Assembly: GCA_964543235.1 (NCBI GenBank)
Contig: CAZIXE010000025.1
Span: 1 to 51,555 of the forward strand
DNA: 51,555 nucleotides
Source of the DNA: JANMMJ01 sp964543235
GTDB taxonomy: Bacteria > Pseudomonadota > Alphaproteobacteria > Rhizobiales > Aestuariivirgaceae
Direction of reading: 5' to 3'
Position numbers and translations under genes: made by a program. This document shows, piece after piece, positions 29,698 through 38,009 of this stretch (the first letter of the stretch is position 1; each line of letters opens with the position of its first letter). The notes under the pieces are model-generated. The model did no database searches and was not told where the DNA came from. It was given only the letters and a program-made list of their open reading frames with translations.

Positions 29698-29985
29698 CTA
29701 CTGATTCGTGCTTCCGGCAGGCGGTTCCGGCTGGCCGGTCGAACCGGTAGCAGACGGTTGTTCCTCGCTGCCGGCGGGGGCCGGCTGCTCAGCGGTGGCG
29801 GCCGGCGCCTGCTCAGCCGGGGCCGGCTGCTCGGCGGTGGTGGCTGGTGCCTGAGGCTGGCCTGCTTCCTGAGGGGCGTTGCTGCCTCCCAGCCAGCCGC
29901 CAAACCAGCCGATGACGGCCAACACGATCACTGCGCCGACAACCCAGGCCGCGACGGTGCTTGCCTTGGTGTTAGGACTTGCCAT
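29698..29985 (-). CDS. small membrane protein with Ala/Pro/Gln-rich repeats
   Basis: The 95-residue protein has one membrane helix (TVAAWVVGAVIVLAVIGWFG, about residues 9-28) followed by a low-complexity periplasmic tail with repeated AEQPAPA units, as in TAEQPAPAEQAPAATAEQPA. AAAGGAG precedes the ATG at 29985. No family was recognised; such tails often span the periplasm or contact the cell wall. It is divergent from degQ across 156 bp that contain a perfect FNR/CRP-type palindrome. Confidence 0.65.
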   Translation of the reverse strand: MASPNTKASTVAAWVVGAVIVLAVIGWFGGWLGGSNAPQEAGQPQAPATTAEQPAPAEQAPAATAEQPAPAGSEEQPSATGSTGQPEPPAGSTNQ

Positions 29986-30047
29986 GTAACGCTCCTTTCC
30001 GCGTACCGTCCCAGCCCAAAACTTGCCCAAGACATGGGCGAAACCGG

Positions 30048-30069
30048 GGCATTGACAGACGTCAATGCC
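30048..30069. promoter_or_regulatory. perfect inverted repeat containing an FNR/CRP-family-type box
   Basis: GGCATTGAC (30048-30056), AGAC and GTCAATGCC (30061-30069) form a 9-bp perfect inverted repeat. Its core TTGAC-N4-GTCAA fits the FNR/CRP-superfamily pattern TTGA-N6-TCAA and is close to NnrR/DNR-type sites. It lies between the divergent small membrane protein gene (start 29985) and degQ (start 30142), so it may control either. Confidence 0.5.
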
Positions 30070-30141
30070 GTGCCGTCCGCAGCATTCACAATTGCTTGGT
30101 GGCGCGCATAGGCGATCGTCTCAGCCAGATGGGACAAGGAC

Positions 30142-31500
30142 ATGCCCGGTGCGATGGTTCGCTTTCTGTATCTGCTGGTCGCCTTCGCGATGGCGTCGCA
30201 GGCGCTGGCGCGAACTGCAACGACACCAACCGAGGTCCCGAGCCTGGCACCGGTCATCGAGAAGGTGCTGCCCGGCGTTGTCAGCATCGCCGTTCACGGG
30301 CGGGTGGCAAGCCAGCAGAATCCACTGCTGAATGATCCGTTCTTCCGGCGGTTCTTCGGGGTACCGGACGATGCGCAGCCGCCGGTCCGGCAGTTCCAGG
30401 CCGCCGGCTCCGGAGTCATCGTCGATGCGGGGAAGGGTTACGTCATCACCAACCACCACGTCGTGCAGAACGCCGACGAAATCACGGTCACGCTGGCCGA
30501 TGGACGGCGTCTGCCGGCCACACGGATCGGGACCGATCCGGGCACGGATGTTGCGCTTCTGCAGATTGCGGCCGATCGGCTGACGGCATTGCCGCTGGGT
30601 GATTCCGACCAGCTCAAGGTCGGGGATTACGTGATCGCGGTCGGCAATCCGTTCGGGCTCAACCAGACGGTTACGCTTGGCATCGTCAGCGCGCTCGGCC
30701 GCACCGGGCTCGGCATCGAGGGCTACGAGGACTTCATCCAAACCGATGCGTCGATCAATCCGGGAAATTCGGGCGGTGCGCTTGTCGATCTGCGTGGCCA
30801 ACTCGTCGGCATCAACAGTGCCATCATCGGACCGGCCGGTGGCAATGTCGGCATCGGCTTTGCCATCCCGATCAACATGGCCAAGACCATCTCGGAAGAA
30901 CTGGTGGCGCGCGGGGAAGTCCGCCGCGGCCAGCTGGGGGTGCTGGCCCAGGATCTCACGCCGGAGCTGGCGGATTCACTGGGAATCACGGCGACACAGG
31001 GTGCGCTCGTGGCAAATGTCGTTCCCGGTTCGGCGGCGGAAGCGGCGGGGCTGAAACCGGGCGACGTCATCATCGCGATCGACGGCAGGCCCGTCCGGAA
31101 CGCGGGGGCGCTGCGCAGCCGCATCGGAACGATGCGACAGGGCTCGAAGGTGGACGTCACCTATATCCGCGGCAACCAGGAGAAGACAGTCAGCGCCGAG
31201 ATCAGAGCGCAGTCGACCTCCAGCACCGCGCCGACGGCCGCGGCAGGTCTCGATGGCGTCAGCCTGACAGCCATTCCACCGGATCACCCCGCCGCCGGAC
31301 GGGTCGAGGGCGTGCTGGTGGCGTCCGTCCAGCCAGACAGCGCCGCCGGGCGGGCCGGCCTCAGGGAAGGCGACATCATCATGTCGGTGAACCAGCAGCC
31401 GGTGCGTAATCCCGATGATATTGCGGCGGCAGCGGGTGCCGGCACGCTTCTGCTGCATGTGGCACGGGGCGATGGCGCCCTGTTCATCGTCATTCGCTGA
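30142..31500 (+). CDS. degQ: Do-family periplasmic serine protease with two PDZ domains
   Basis: The 452-residue protein has a signal peptide (FLYLLVAFAMASQALA, residues 8-23) and a trypsin-like domain with triad H106 (ITNHHVV), D136 (GTDVALL) and S210 (INPGNSGGALV). Two PDZ domains follow (about 255-345 and 370-450, the second ending HVARGDGALFIVIR). It degrades misfolded proteins in the periplasm. DegQ is used as the nearest name; DegP-like activity cannot be excluded, since the LA loop around NDPFFRRFFG is of moderate length. An FNR-type palindrome lies upstream. Confidence 0.9.
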   Translation: MPGAMVRFLYLLVAFAMASQALARTATTPTEVPSLAPVIEKVLPGVVSIAVHGRVASQQNPLLNDPFFRRFFGVPDDAQPPVRQFQAAGSGVIVDAGKGYVITNHHVVQNADEITVTLADGRRLPATRIGTDPGTDVALLQIAADRLTALPLGDSDQLKVGDYVIAVGNPFGLNQTVTLGIVSALGRTGLGIEGYEDFIQTDASINPGNSGGALVDLRGQLVGINSAIIGPAGGNVGIGFAIPINMAKTISEELVARGEVRRGQLGVLAQDLTPELADSLGITATQGALVANVVPGSAAEAAGLKPGDVIIAIDGRPVRNAGALRSRIGTMRQGSKVDVTYIRGNQEKTVSAEIRAQSTSSTAPTAAAGLDGVSLTAIPPDHPAAGRVEGVLVASVQPDSAAGRAGLREGDIIMSVNQQPVRNPDDIAAAAGAGTLLLHVARGDGALFIVIR

Positions 31501-31564
31501 ACGCGCAGCCACCTCCCGGCAACGCTATTTATAATTGCCGGATGATCGCCTATAGGCTTCGGGC

Positions 31565-32320
31565 ATGACCCCAATGCCCGACAGCGAACGCAAGACGCTG
31601 ATTCTCACCGGAGCGTCCCGGGGCATCGGCCATGCCACGGTGAAGCGGTTCTCGACGGCAGGCTGGCGGGTCATCACCTGTTCGCGGCAGCCGTTTCCCG
31701 AGGACTGCCCGTGGGATGCCGGACCGGAAGACCATATCGTTCTCGACCTCGCCTCGTCACGGGACACCGCCAAGGCCATCGACGTCATGCGCGAGAAGCT
31801 CAAGGCGCAGGGATCGCGGCTGCATGCGCTGGTCAACAATGCGGCGATCAGCCCCAAGAAGCCGGGCGGCGGCCGCCTCAACTCGATCGAGACGAGCGAG
31901 GAGGACTGGCAGCGGGTCTTCCAGGTCAATTTCTTCGGGCCGGTCATGCTGGCGCGGGGCCTGCTCAACGAACTCACCGCAGCCGGCGGCGCGGTGGTCA
32001 ATGTCACATCGATCGCCGGTTCGCGGGTGCACCCTTTTGCCGGAGCTGCCTATGCGACTTCGAAGGCGGCGCTGGCGGCGCTGACGCGGGAGATGGCGGC
32101 GGATTTCGGACCACTCGGCGTGCGGGTCAATGCCATCTCGCCCGGCGAGATCGAGACCTCGATCCTGTCGCCCGGCACCGAGAAGATCGTGGCGCAGATC
32201 CCGCAGCGGCGGCTTGGCCAGCCGGAAGAGGTTGCCAAGGCCATCTATTTCCTGTGCACCGACTCTTCAAGCTACGTCAACGGTGCGGAACTCCATATCA
32301 ACGGCGGCCAGCATGTCTAA
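31565..32320 (+). CDS. short-chain dehydrogenase/reductase
   Basis: The 251-residue classical SDR has the cofactor motif TGASRGIG (residues 15-22), NNAA (91-94), catalytic S149, Y163 and K167 (YATSK) and the C-terminal LHINGGQHV. The substrate is unknown. The cofactor loop contains SRQPF after strand 2, which may favour NADP (inference). Its last codons overlap the metC start (ATGTCTAA), so the two genes form an operon and are probably translationally coupled. Confidence 0.9.
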   Translation: MTPMPDSERKTLILTGASRGIGHATVKRFSTAGWRVITCSRQPFPEDCPWDAGPEDHIVLDLASSRDTAKAIDVMREKLKAQGSRLHALVNNAAISPKKPGGGRLNSIETSEEDWQRVFQVNFFGPVMLARGLLNELTAAGGAVVNVTSIAGSRVHPFAGAAYATSKAALAALTREMAADFGPLGVRVNAISPGEIETSILSPGTEKIVAQIPQRRLGQPEEVAKAIYFLCTDSSSYVNGAELHINGGQHV

Positions 32321-33455
32321 CGCCGGACGGCGGCCCGAGACGATCGCTGCCCACTCGCTGAAAAGCGTCGACGCCGTGACCGGCGCCGTGGTGCCGCCGC
32401 TCTATCTCTCCACGACCTATGCGCGTGACGCGAACTATCAGCCGAAGCTCCGGGAGAACTATGTCCGCAACGGCAATCCGACGCTGTGGCATGCAGAAGA
32501 AGCCCTGGCGGCGCTGGAAGGCGGCGCCGCGGCGCTGCTGTTTGCCTCCGGCATGGCGGCAATCAGCACGCTGTTCGAGACGGTGCCGGCAGGCGGCCAT
32601 GTCGTGGCACCCAGCGTGATGTATTACGGCACGCGCGACTGGCTGCAGCGGCTGGCGGGACTGGGACGCATCAGACTCACCTTGTTCGATCCGGGCGATG
32701 CACGAGCCCTGGAGCGGGCAGCCGGTGACGCCGCCGACCTGGTATGGATCGAGACGCCGCTCAACCCGACCTGGGATGTGATCGATATTGCCGATGCGGC
32801 GCGCACCGCGCACCGCAAGGGAGCGCTGCTGGCGGTTGATGCGACGGCCACCGCGGCGGTGACAACCCGGCCGCTGGGACTGGGCGCCGACATCGTGTTC
32901 CACTCGGCCACCAAATACCTCAACGGCCACTCCGACGTGCTGGCCGGCGTGCTGATCGCCGCCAGAGAGGACGCACGGTGGCAGGCGATCGCCACACTGC
33001 GCACCAAGGCCGGTACGCCACTGCCGCCTTTCGAATGCTGGCTGCTCACCCGAGGCCTGCGCACCCTGTTCGTGCGCTACCGGCAGGCCTCGGCCAATGC
33101 GCTGGCCATCGCCCGGTATTTCGAGGGGCACCCGAAGGTCGAGCGGGTGCTGTATCCGGGACTGCCGAGTCATGCCGGCCACGCCATTGCCGCCCGGCAG
33201 ATGACCGACGGATTCGGCGGCATGCTGTCGCTGCTGGTAGCCGGCGGATTTGCGGCCGCGCAGCGATTCTGTACGGCGCTGCAGCTGATCGTTCCGGCGA
33301 CATCGCTTGGCGGGGTCGAAAGCCTTGCCGAGCACCGCAAGGCAGTGGAGGGACCGGACAGCCCGGTGGCGGACAATCTGGTGCGCCTGTCAATCGGTAT
33401 CGAGCACGCCGACGATCTTGTTGCCGACATCGCGCAGGCGCTGGCGCGGCTATAG
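32313..33455 (+). CDS. metC: cystathionine beta-lyase-like PLP enzyme
   Basis: The 380-residue enzyme belongs to the Cys/Met metabolism PLP family. It shows TAVP-like VVPPLYLSTTY near the N-terminus, YVRNGNPT, the SGMAAIST motif that binds PLP phosphate, IETPLNPTWDVIDI, the Schiff-base lysine K201 in HSATKYLNGHSD, and TSLGGVESL. Features agree with cystathionine beta-lyase (cystathionine to homocysteine, pyruvate and ammonia), though cystathionine gamma-synthase is related. ATG 32313 overlaps the SDR stop by 8 bp. Confidence 0.87.
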   Translation: MSNAGRRPETIAAHSLKSVDAVTGAVVPPLYLSTTYARDANYQPKLRENYVRNGNPTLWHAEEALAALEGGAAALLFASGMAAISTLFETVPAGGHVVAPSVMYYGTRDWLQRLAGLGRIRLTLFDPGDARALERAAGDAADLVWIETPLNPTWDVIDIADAARTAHRKGALLAVDATATAAVTTRPLGLGADIVFHSATKYLNGHSDVLAGVLIAAREDARWQAIATLRTKAGTPLPPFECWLLTRGLRTLFVRYRQASANALAIARYFEGHPKVERVLYPGLPSHAGHAIAARQMTDGFGGMLSLLVAGGFAAAQRFCTALQLIVPATSLGGVESLAEHRKAVEGPDSPVADNLVRLSIGIEHADDLVADIAQALARL

Positions 33456-34133
33456 CAGCTTCATCTGATCCGGCGGCGGCGCGGCGGGCGGCGGCGGGTT
33501 CTTGCGGGACTGGCGCGCGATGACCGTGGGCTCGGCAACGAAATAATCCTCGGGCGGGGCATGCAGCAAGGCTGACGCGGTCCGGGCATCGATGCCTTCG
33601 GCATCGAGCCAGCGGCCGAAATCCTCGGGCATGATGATGACGGGCATGCGGTTGTGGATTTTCGCCATCATGGCGTTGGGTTCCGTGGTGATGAGAACCG
33701 CCGACTCCAGTTCCGACCCATCGGCCCCCTGCCAGTGTTCCCACAGGCCGGCGAATGCGAAGAGCCCGTGGCCGGGACGATGAATGAAAAAGGGCTGCTT
33801 GCGGCCGGGCACGTCGCCCTGCCACTCATAGAAGCCGTCGGCCGGAATCAGGCAGCGGCGGCGGCGCATGGCATTGCGGAAGGAGGGTTTGGCCAGCACG
33901 GTCTCGGCCCGCGCATTGATCAACGGCCGGCCCGGCTCGATCTCCTTGACCCAGGCGGGGACGAGACCCCAGCGCACCAGGGCGAAATGACGTTCGCCGC
34001 GCTCGAGGCGCACGATGGCGATGGGACTGGCGGGCGTCACATAGGCACGAGGCGAGAAGTCCGGCTCCTCGAGATACTTGAACAGGGAACGGGTTTCCTC
34101 GGGGCTCCGCCTGAAGCTATAAAGACCGCACAT
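33450..34133 (-). CDS. SRAP domain protein (HMCES/YedK), abasic-site DNA-protein crosslinker
   Basis: The 227-residue protein traps abasic sites in single-stranded DNA through its N-terminal cysteine. Key residues are visible: C2 in MCGLYS, N73 in LINARAET, E103 in GFYEW and H160 in IHNRMPVI. The ATG at 34133 was chosen because the reactive cysteine must follow the initiator Met; the GTG one codon upstream is not needed. The C-terminus is Pro-rich. It starts 19 bp from the divergent NUDIX gene and overlaps metC's end by 6 bp. Confidence 0.92.
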   Translation of the reverse strand: MCGLYSFRRSPEETRSLFKYLEEPDFSPRAYVTPASPIAIVRLERGERHFALVRWGLVPAWVKEIEPGRPLINARAETVLAKPSFRNAMRRRRCLIPADGFYEWQGDVPGRKQPFFIHRPGHGLFAFAGLWEHWQGADGSELESAVLITTEPNAMMAKIHNRMPVIIMPEDFGRWLDAEGIDARTASALLHAPPEDYFVAEPTVIARQSRKNPPPPAAPPPDQMKLL

Positions 34134-34152
34134 CACTCCTATCTAGCGCAAG

Positions 34153-34584
34153 ATGGCCGATCGACAAGTTTTCCCGAAACTCGGGGTCTCCGCCTGCGTC
34201 TGGCGGGACGGGAAGGTGCTCATCATCCAGCGGGGAAAGCCGCCGGTCGCAGGCGTGTGGAGCCTGCCCGGCGGCCATGTCGAACCGGGCGAAGAGCTGC
34301 GGGCGGCGGCGGCACGCGAACTCGGCGAGGAGACCGGCGTCACAGCGAGGCTTGGCCCGCTGGTCGACGTCATCGACGTGATCCGCCGGGATGCAGCATC
34401 GGGGGTGCTTCTGGCACATTATGCGGTTGTGTGTTTCGCGGGCCACTGGGCGGCAGGCGAGCCACGGCCCGACGGCGATGCACTGGCGGCCCGCTGGGTG
34501 GCGCCGGAGGACCTTGAGGCATTCGACTTCACGCCGGGAACGCGCGAGGTGATCGCCAGGGCGCGAACGCTGCTCGCATTTTGA
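34153..34584 (+). CDS. NUDIX hydrolase
   Basis: The 143-residue protein has an exact Nudix box from G41 to V63 (GHVEPGEELRAAAARELGEE, then TGV), preceded by VWSLPG. NUDIX enzymes cleave nucleoside diphosphates linked to another group; MutT-like cleaning of oxidised nucleotides or ADP-sugar hydrolysis are options. A divergent DNA-repair gene (SRAP) next door slightly favours nucleotide-pool cleaning (inference). Confidence 0.92.
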   Translation: MADRQVFPKLGVSACVWRDGKVLIIQRGKPPVAGVWSLPGGHVEPGEELRAAAARELGEETGVTARLGPLVDVIDVIRRDAASGVLLAHYAVVCFAGHWAAGEPRPDGDALAARWVAPEDLEAFDFTPGTREVIARARTLLAF

Positions 34585-34725
34585 GCCAATTTGCAGGAAT
34601 GCCGTTAACCCTTTCTTCAGGAACGAGTCGAGCCGGCAAGGCCATCTGCTAAGTTAAACCAGCGCCCCCGTGCAGGTGGGACGGAGGCCGAGGCGCAGCG
34701 CCGACGACAACGAGAATTCGAGAAC

Positions 34726-34986
34726 ATGCAGAAATATGCCGCTCAGCGGGCGAGATACAGCGATGCGACCGAAGAAAAGCATGTGGCGCTTCGCTACATC
34801 CTCGATGCGTGGGAAGAGGCGGTCTTCGATGGACTCGACCCCGACTGCCTGGCGACTGCAGCCATTTTCGCGGCGCTTTCCGACATGATCGCCACCTATG
34901 GCGAGGAACCGGTCGCGGAAATGTGCGCGCGCCTGCCCGAGCGGATCCGCATGGGCGAGTTCACGGTGTCAAAAACCAGGCAGTGA
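34726..34986 (+). CDS. conserved-looking hypothetical protein (86 aa)
   Basis: The product begins MQKYAAQRARYSDATEEKHV, continues ALRYILDAWEEAVFDGLDPD and CLATAAIFAALSDMIATYGE, and looks fully helical and acidic without membrane segments. Codon use is typical of neighbouring genes, which supports a real gene. The ribosome-binding site is weak (GAGAATTCGAG). No family was recognised. It is convergent with lysE-like, ending 6 bp from it. Confidence 0.65.
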   Translation: MQKYAAQRARYSDATEEKHVALRYILDAWEEAVFDGLDPDCLATAAIFAALSDMIATYGEEPVAEMCARLPERIRMGEFTVSKTRQ

Positions 34987-34992
34987 GCCGGC

Positions 34993-35616
34993 TCAGCCCA
35001 GAGACTCGAAGATCAGCAGGAAGCCGAAGGCGGCAATGGCCACGCCGGTCCAGCGGTTGATGCGGTCGATCCAGATCTCCGGCAGCCTGCCGCTGACCAG
35101 ATTGATGACGCTGCTGACGATCATCCACCAGGCGAGGCTGCCAAGGCCGACCGCCGCCACGACGAGCGGCGGACGATAGGTCGAATCGGCCAGCGCCAGC
35201 ACTGACCCCAGACCGGAGAACAGGGCCAGCATGCCGAACAGCGAGGCGGGATTGGTCACGGTCAGCACGAAGGTCTTGGCGATGGTGCGTTTGGAGACCG
35301 GCAGGGCCGCCTTGCGCACTGCGGCAACGTCGATGTGCGAACGGGCGAGATGAAGTCCTACAAGGATGAGAAGGGTACCGCCAAGGAGACCGAGGTAGAG
35401 GGCATAGGCGGCGACGAGCTGCTGTACTTCCCTTACACCGAAGGCGGCAACTGCAGCAAAGACCATGTCGCCCAGGACGGCGCCCGATCCCGCCGCGACA
35501 CCCGGCACGAAGCCGCGCTCCAGGGCGATTCGCATGACGATCAGGTTGATTGGCCCGATTGGCGCTGCGACCGCCACGCCAATGGCAACCCCGATAACCA
35601 TCAGCATCAGGTCCAT
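34993..35616 (-). CDS. LysE/RhtB-family amino acid exporter
   Basis: The 207-residue membrane protein has about six helices. The family motif is seen in GVAVAAPIGPINLIVMRIALERG (about residues 13-35), and TNPASLFGMLALFSGLG matches the conserved NP segment. Members export basic amino acids, threonine, homoserine and related compounds. It is the third gene of a tight minus-strand set with the dihydroorotase and acuI genes (gaps of 3-4 bp). The exported substrate is unknown. Confidence 0.87.
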   Translation of the reverse strand: MDLMLMVIGVAIGVAVAAPIGPINLIVMRIALERGFVPGVAAGSGAVLGDMVFAAVAAFGVREVQQLVAAYALYLGLLGGTLLILVGLHLARSHIDVAAVRKAALPVSKRTIAKTFVLTVTNPASLFGMLALFSGLGSVLALADSTYRPPLVVAAVGLGSLAWWMIVSSVINLVSGRLPEIWIDRINRWTGVAIAAFGFLLIFESLG

Positions 35617-35619
35617 GCC

Positions 35620-36603
35620 TCAGAGGTCAACGACAGTGCGGCCCCGGACCTTGCCCTCGACGAGCGCCATAGCCACGCGCGGCACTTCGCCCGGCGTGAT
35701 GTGGGTGGTCATGGAGTCGAGGAGTTTGAGATCGAGGTCGCTGGCCAGCCTCCGCCAGGCTTCGCGGCGGCGCTCGGCGGGCACGGTTACCGAATTCACG
35801 CCAATGAGCTTGACGCCGCGCAGGATGAAAGGGGCAACGGAGGCTGGCAGGTCCATGCCCTGGGCGAGGCCGCAGGCGGCCACGGTTCCTTCCGGATTGA
35901 TCTGGGAGAGGACATTGGCAAGAGTCAACGAGCCGACGGAGTCGACGGCCGCGGCGAAGCGGGCCTTGGCAAGGGGCTTCACCGGCGTATTGAACTCGCT
36001 GCGGTCGATCACAACGGCGGCGCCCAGTGATTTCAGGTAGGGTTCCTCCGCGGGGCGCCCGGTCGAGGCGATAACGCGGTAACCGAGCTTCGCCAAGAGG
36101 GCGATCGCCACCGATCCGACGCCGCCGGCCGCACCGGTGACCAGGACATCGCCGCTTTCCGGTCTTACGTTCTCATGTTCGAGTGCCATAACGCAGAGCA
36201 TGGCAGTAAAGCCAGCCGTGCCGATGGCCATGGCCTGAGCTGTTGTCATGTTGGCGGGGAGCGGCACCAACCAGTCACCGGGTACGCGGGCCATGCCGGC
36301 CAGTCCGCCGTGATGGGTTTCACCCACGCCCCAGCCGGTGAGTATCACCTTGTCGCCCGGCCTGTAGGCACTGTGGGTCGAGGCCGTGACGGTTCCCGCG
36401 AAGTCGATACCGGGAATGAGCGGGAACTTGCGGATGATGGGGCTCTTGCCGGTGATGGCGAGGCCGTCCTTGAAGTTGAGGGTCGAGTGCTCGACTTTCA
36501 CGGTGACGTCGCCTTCCATGAGGTCGGCTTCGGTCAGGTTGAGGCGCTGCAGCGTCTGGCCGGTTTCGGTCTTGTTGATCAGCAGTGCTTCAAAAGCGGT
36601 CAT
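35620..36603 (-). CDS. acuI: acrylyl-CoA reductase / YhdH-type quinone oxidoreductase
   Basis: The 327-residue medium-chain dehydrogenase/reductase lacks the catalytic zinc site. Features are STLNFKDGLAITGKSPI, PGIDFAGTV, LTGWGVGETHHGGLA and the NADPH-binding VTGAAGGVGSVAI, all typical of the AcuI/YhdH group, which reduces acrylyl-CoA to propionyl-CoA. This could serve DMSP or 3-hydroxypropionate routes, or detoxification. It lies 4 bp after the dihydroorotase gene and 3 bp before lysE-like, an operon of unrelated-looking functions. Confidence 0.85.
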   Translation of the reverse strand: MTAFEALLINKTETGQTLQRLNLTEADLMEGDVTVKVEHSTLNFKDGLAITGKSPIIRKFPLIPGIDFAGTVTASTHSAYRPGDKVILTGWGVGETHHGGLAGMARVPGDWLVPLPANMTTAQAMAIGTAGFTAMLCVMALEHENVRPESGDVLVTGAAGGVGSVAIALLAKLGYRVIASTGRPAEEPYLKSLGAAVVIDRSEFNTPVKPLAKARFAAAVDSVGSLTLANVLSQINPEGTVAACGLAQGMDLPASVAPFILRGVKLIGVNSVTVPAERRREAWRRLASDLDLKLLDSMTTHITPGEVPRVAMALVEGKVRGRTVVDL

Positions 36604-36607
36604 GCGG

Positions 36608-37945
36608 TCATCCTGTAGTGTTGCGGCGGGTAAAAAGGGTTTCGAGGAAGGCGACCGGCTGGCCGGCGGCGGGACTCACGATTTCGTCCTCCCACATGAC
36701 TTTGCGGCCGCGGATGATAGTGCCCTTGGGCCAGCCGGTCACAGTCATGCCGTCATAGGGAGTCCAGCCGCAACGGCTGGCGATCCACCTGTTCTCGATG
36801 GTGCGCTGCTGCTTGAGATCGACGACGGTGAAATCGGCATCGAAACCCTCGGCTATGCGGCCCTTGCGGGCCATGCCGAAGATGCGGTGGGGGCCATGGC
36901 TGGTGAGATCGACGAAACGTTCGATGGTCAGGCGGCCCTGGTTTACGTGATCGAGCATTACGGGCACCAGCGTCTGAACACCCGGCATGCCAGAGGGTGA
37001 CTGGGGATAGGGCTTGGCCTTCTCCGCCAGCGTATGCGGCGCATGATCGGAGCCCAGCACGTCGACAAGGCCGGAAGACACCGCCTGCCACAAGGCATCC
37101 CGGTGAGAAGCCTCGCGTACCGGCGGGTTCATCTGGATCAGCGTGCCGAGGCGCTCGTAATCGGCGGCCGTGAAGGTCAGATGGTGCGGAGTGACCTCGA
37201 CGGTCGCGACGTCCTTGCGTGCGGCCAAGAGCGGCAGCTCATCGGCGGTCGAAACATGCAGCACATGAATGCGCTTGCCGAGTCGGCCTGCAATGCGCAA
37301 CAGCCGCTCGGTACAGAGCCTTGCAGCTTCGGCATCGCGCCAGACGGGATGGCTCGCGGCGCGGCCGGGCAGCCGCTCGCTCTTGCGCGACAAGAGACGC
37401 ATCTCGTCTTCGCTGTGAAAGGCGGCTCGCCGGGTGATGTGCGACAGCACACGGGCGACGCCTTCATCGTCGTCGACTAGGAGATCGCCGGTGGAGGAGC
37501 CCATGAAAACCTTGATGCCGGCACAGCCCGGCAGGTGTTCCAGCACCGCAAGGTCCTGGTGGTTGGCCTGGGTGGCGCCCACATAGAAGGCGAAATCACA
37601 GTGCATGCGGCTGGTGGCGCGGCGCAGCTTGTCGGCAAGTGCCTCGGCCGTCACGGTCGCCGGGCTGGTGTTGGGCATCTCGAAGACCGCGGTGACGCCG
37701 CCCAGCACGGCAGCGCGGCCGCCCGTCTCCAGGTCCTCCTTGTGTTCGGCGCCGGGCTCGCGAAAATGCACCTGGCTGTCGACAACACCGGGGAGAATGT
37801 GCAGGCCGCGGCAATCGAGGACCTCCGCCGCGGTGTCGAAGCGGCCAACTCCGGCAATGCGGCCGGCAATGATCGCCACGTCGCGGATGCCGGTACCGTC
37901 GTGGTTGACGACGGTTCCGCCTTTCAGAACCAGGTCAAAGGCCAA
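36608..37945 (-). CDS. pyrC: dihydroorotase-type amidohydrolase
   Basis: The 445-residue protein matches class I dihydroorotases: a VLKGGTVVNHDG start, PGVVDSQVHFREPG (residues 52-65), EMPNTSP, GIKVFMGSST, HSEDE (H177), HVLHVST (H230) and GSDHAPH (D300, H301). The enzyme closes carbamoyl aspartate to dihydroorotate in pyrimidine synthesis. The first His of the usual HxH metal motif is Gln58 here. TTG 37945 was chosen because AAGGA lies eight bases upstream and family proteins start at this point; ATG 38011 would collide with the divergent ygfZ start. No pyrB is adjacent, so an allantoinase/hydantoinase-like role remains possible. Confidence 0.82.
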   Translation of the reverse strand: MAFDLVLKGGTVVNHDGTGIRDVAIIAGRIAGVGRFDTAAEVLDCRGLHILPGVVDSQVHFREPGAEHKEDLETGGRAAVLGGVTAVFEMPNTSPATVTAEALADKLRRATSRMHCDFAFYVGATQANHQDLAVLEHLPGCAGIKVFMGSSTGDLLVDDDEGVARVLSHITRRAAFHSEDEMRLLSRKSERLPGRAASHPVWRDAEAARLCTERLLRIAGRLGKRIHVLHVSTADELPLLAARKDVATVEVTPHHLTFTAADYERLGTLIQMNPPVREASHRDALWQAVSSGLVDVLGSDHAPHTLAEKAKPYPQSPSGMPGVQTLVPVMLDHVNQGRLTIERFVDLTSHGPHRIFGMARKGRIAEGFDADFTVVDLKQQRTIENRWIASRCGWTPYDGMTVTGWPKGTIIRGRKVMWEDEIVSPAAGQPVAFLETLFTRRNTTG

Positions 37946-38009
37946 TGGGATGATCCTTGAATGTCGCAGGCGGCATTCGTAAATGTTGGGGTCCGGATAC
38001 GCAACTCCC

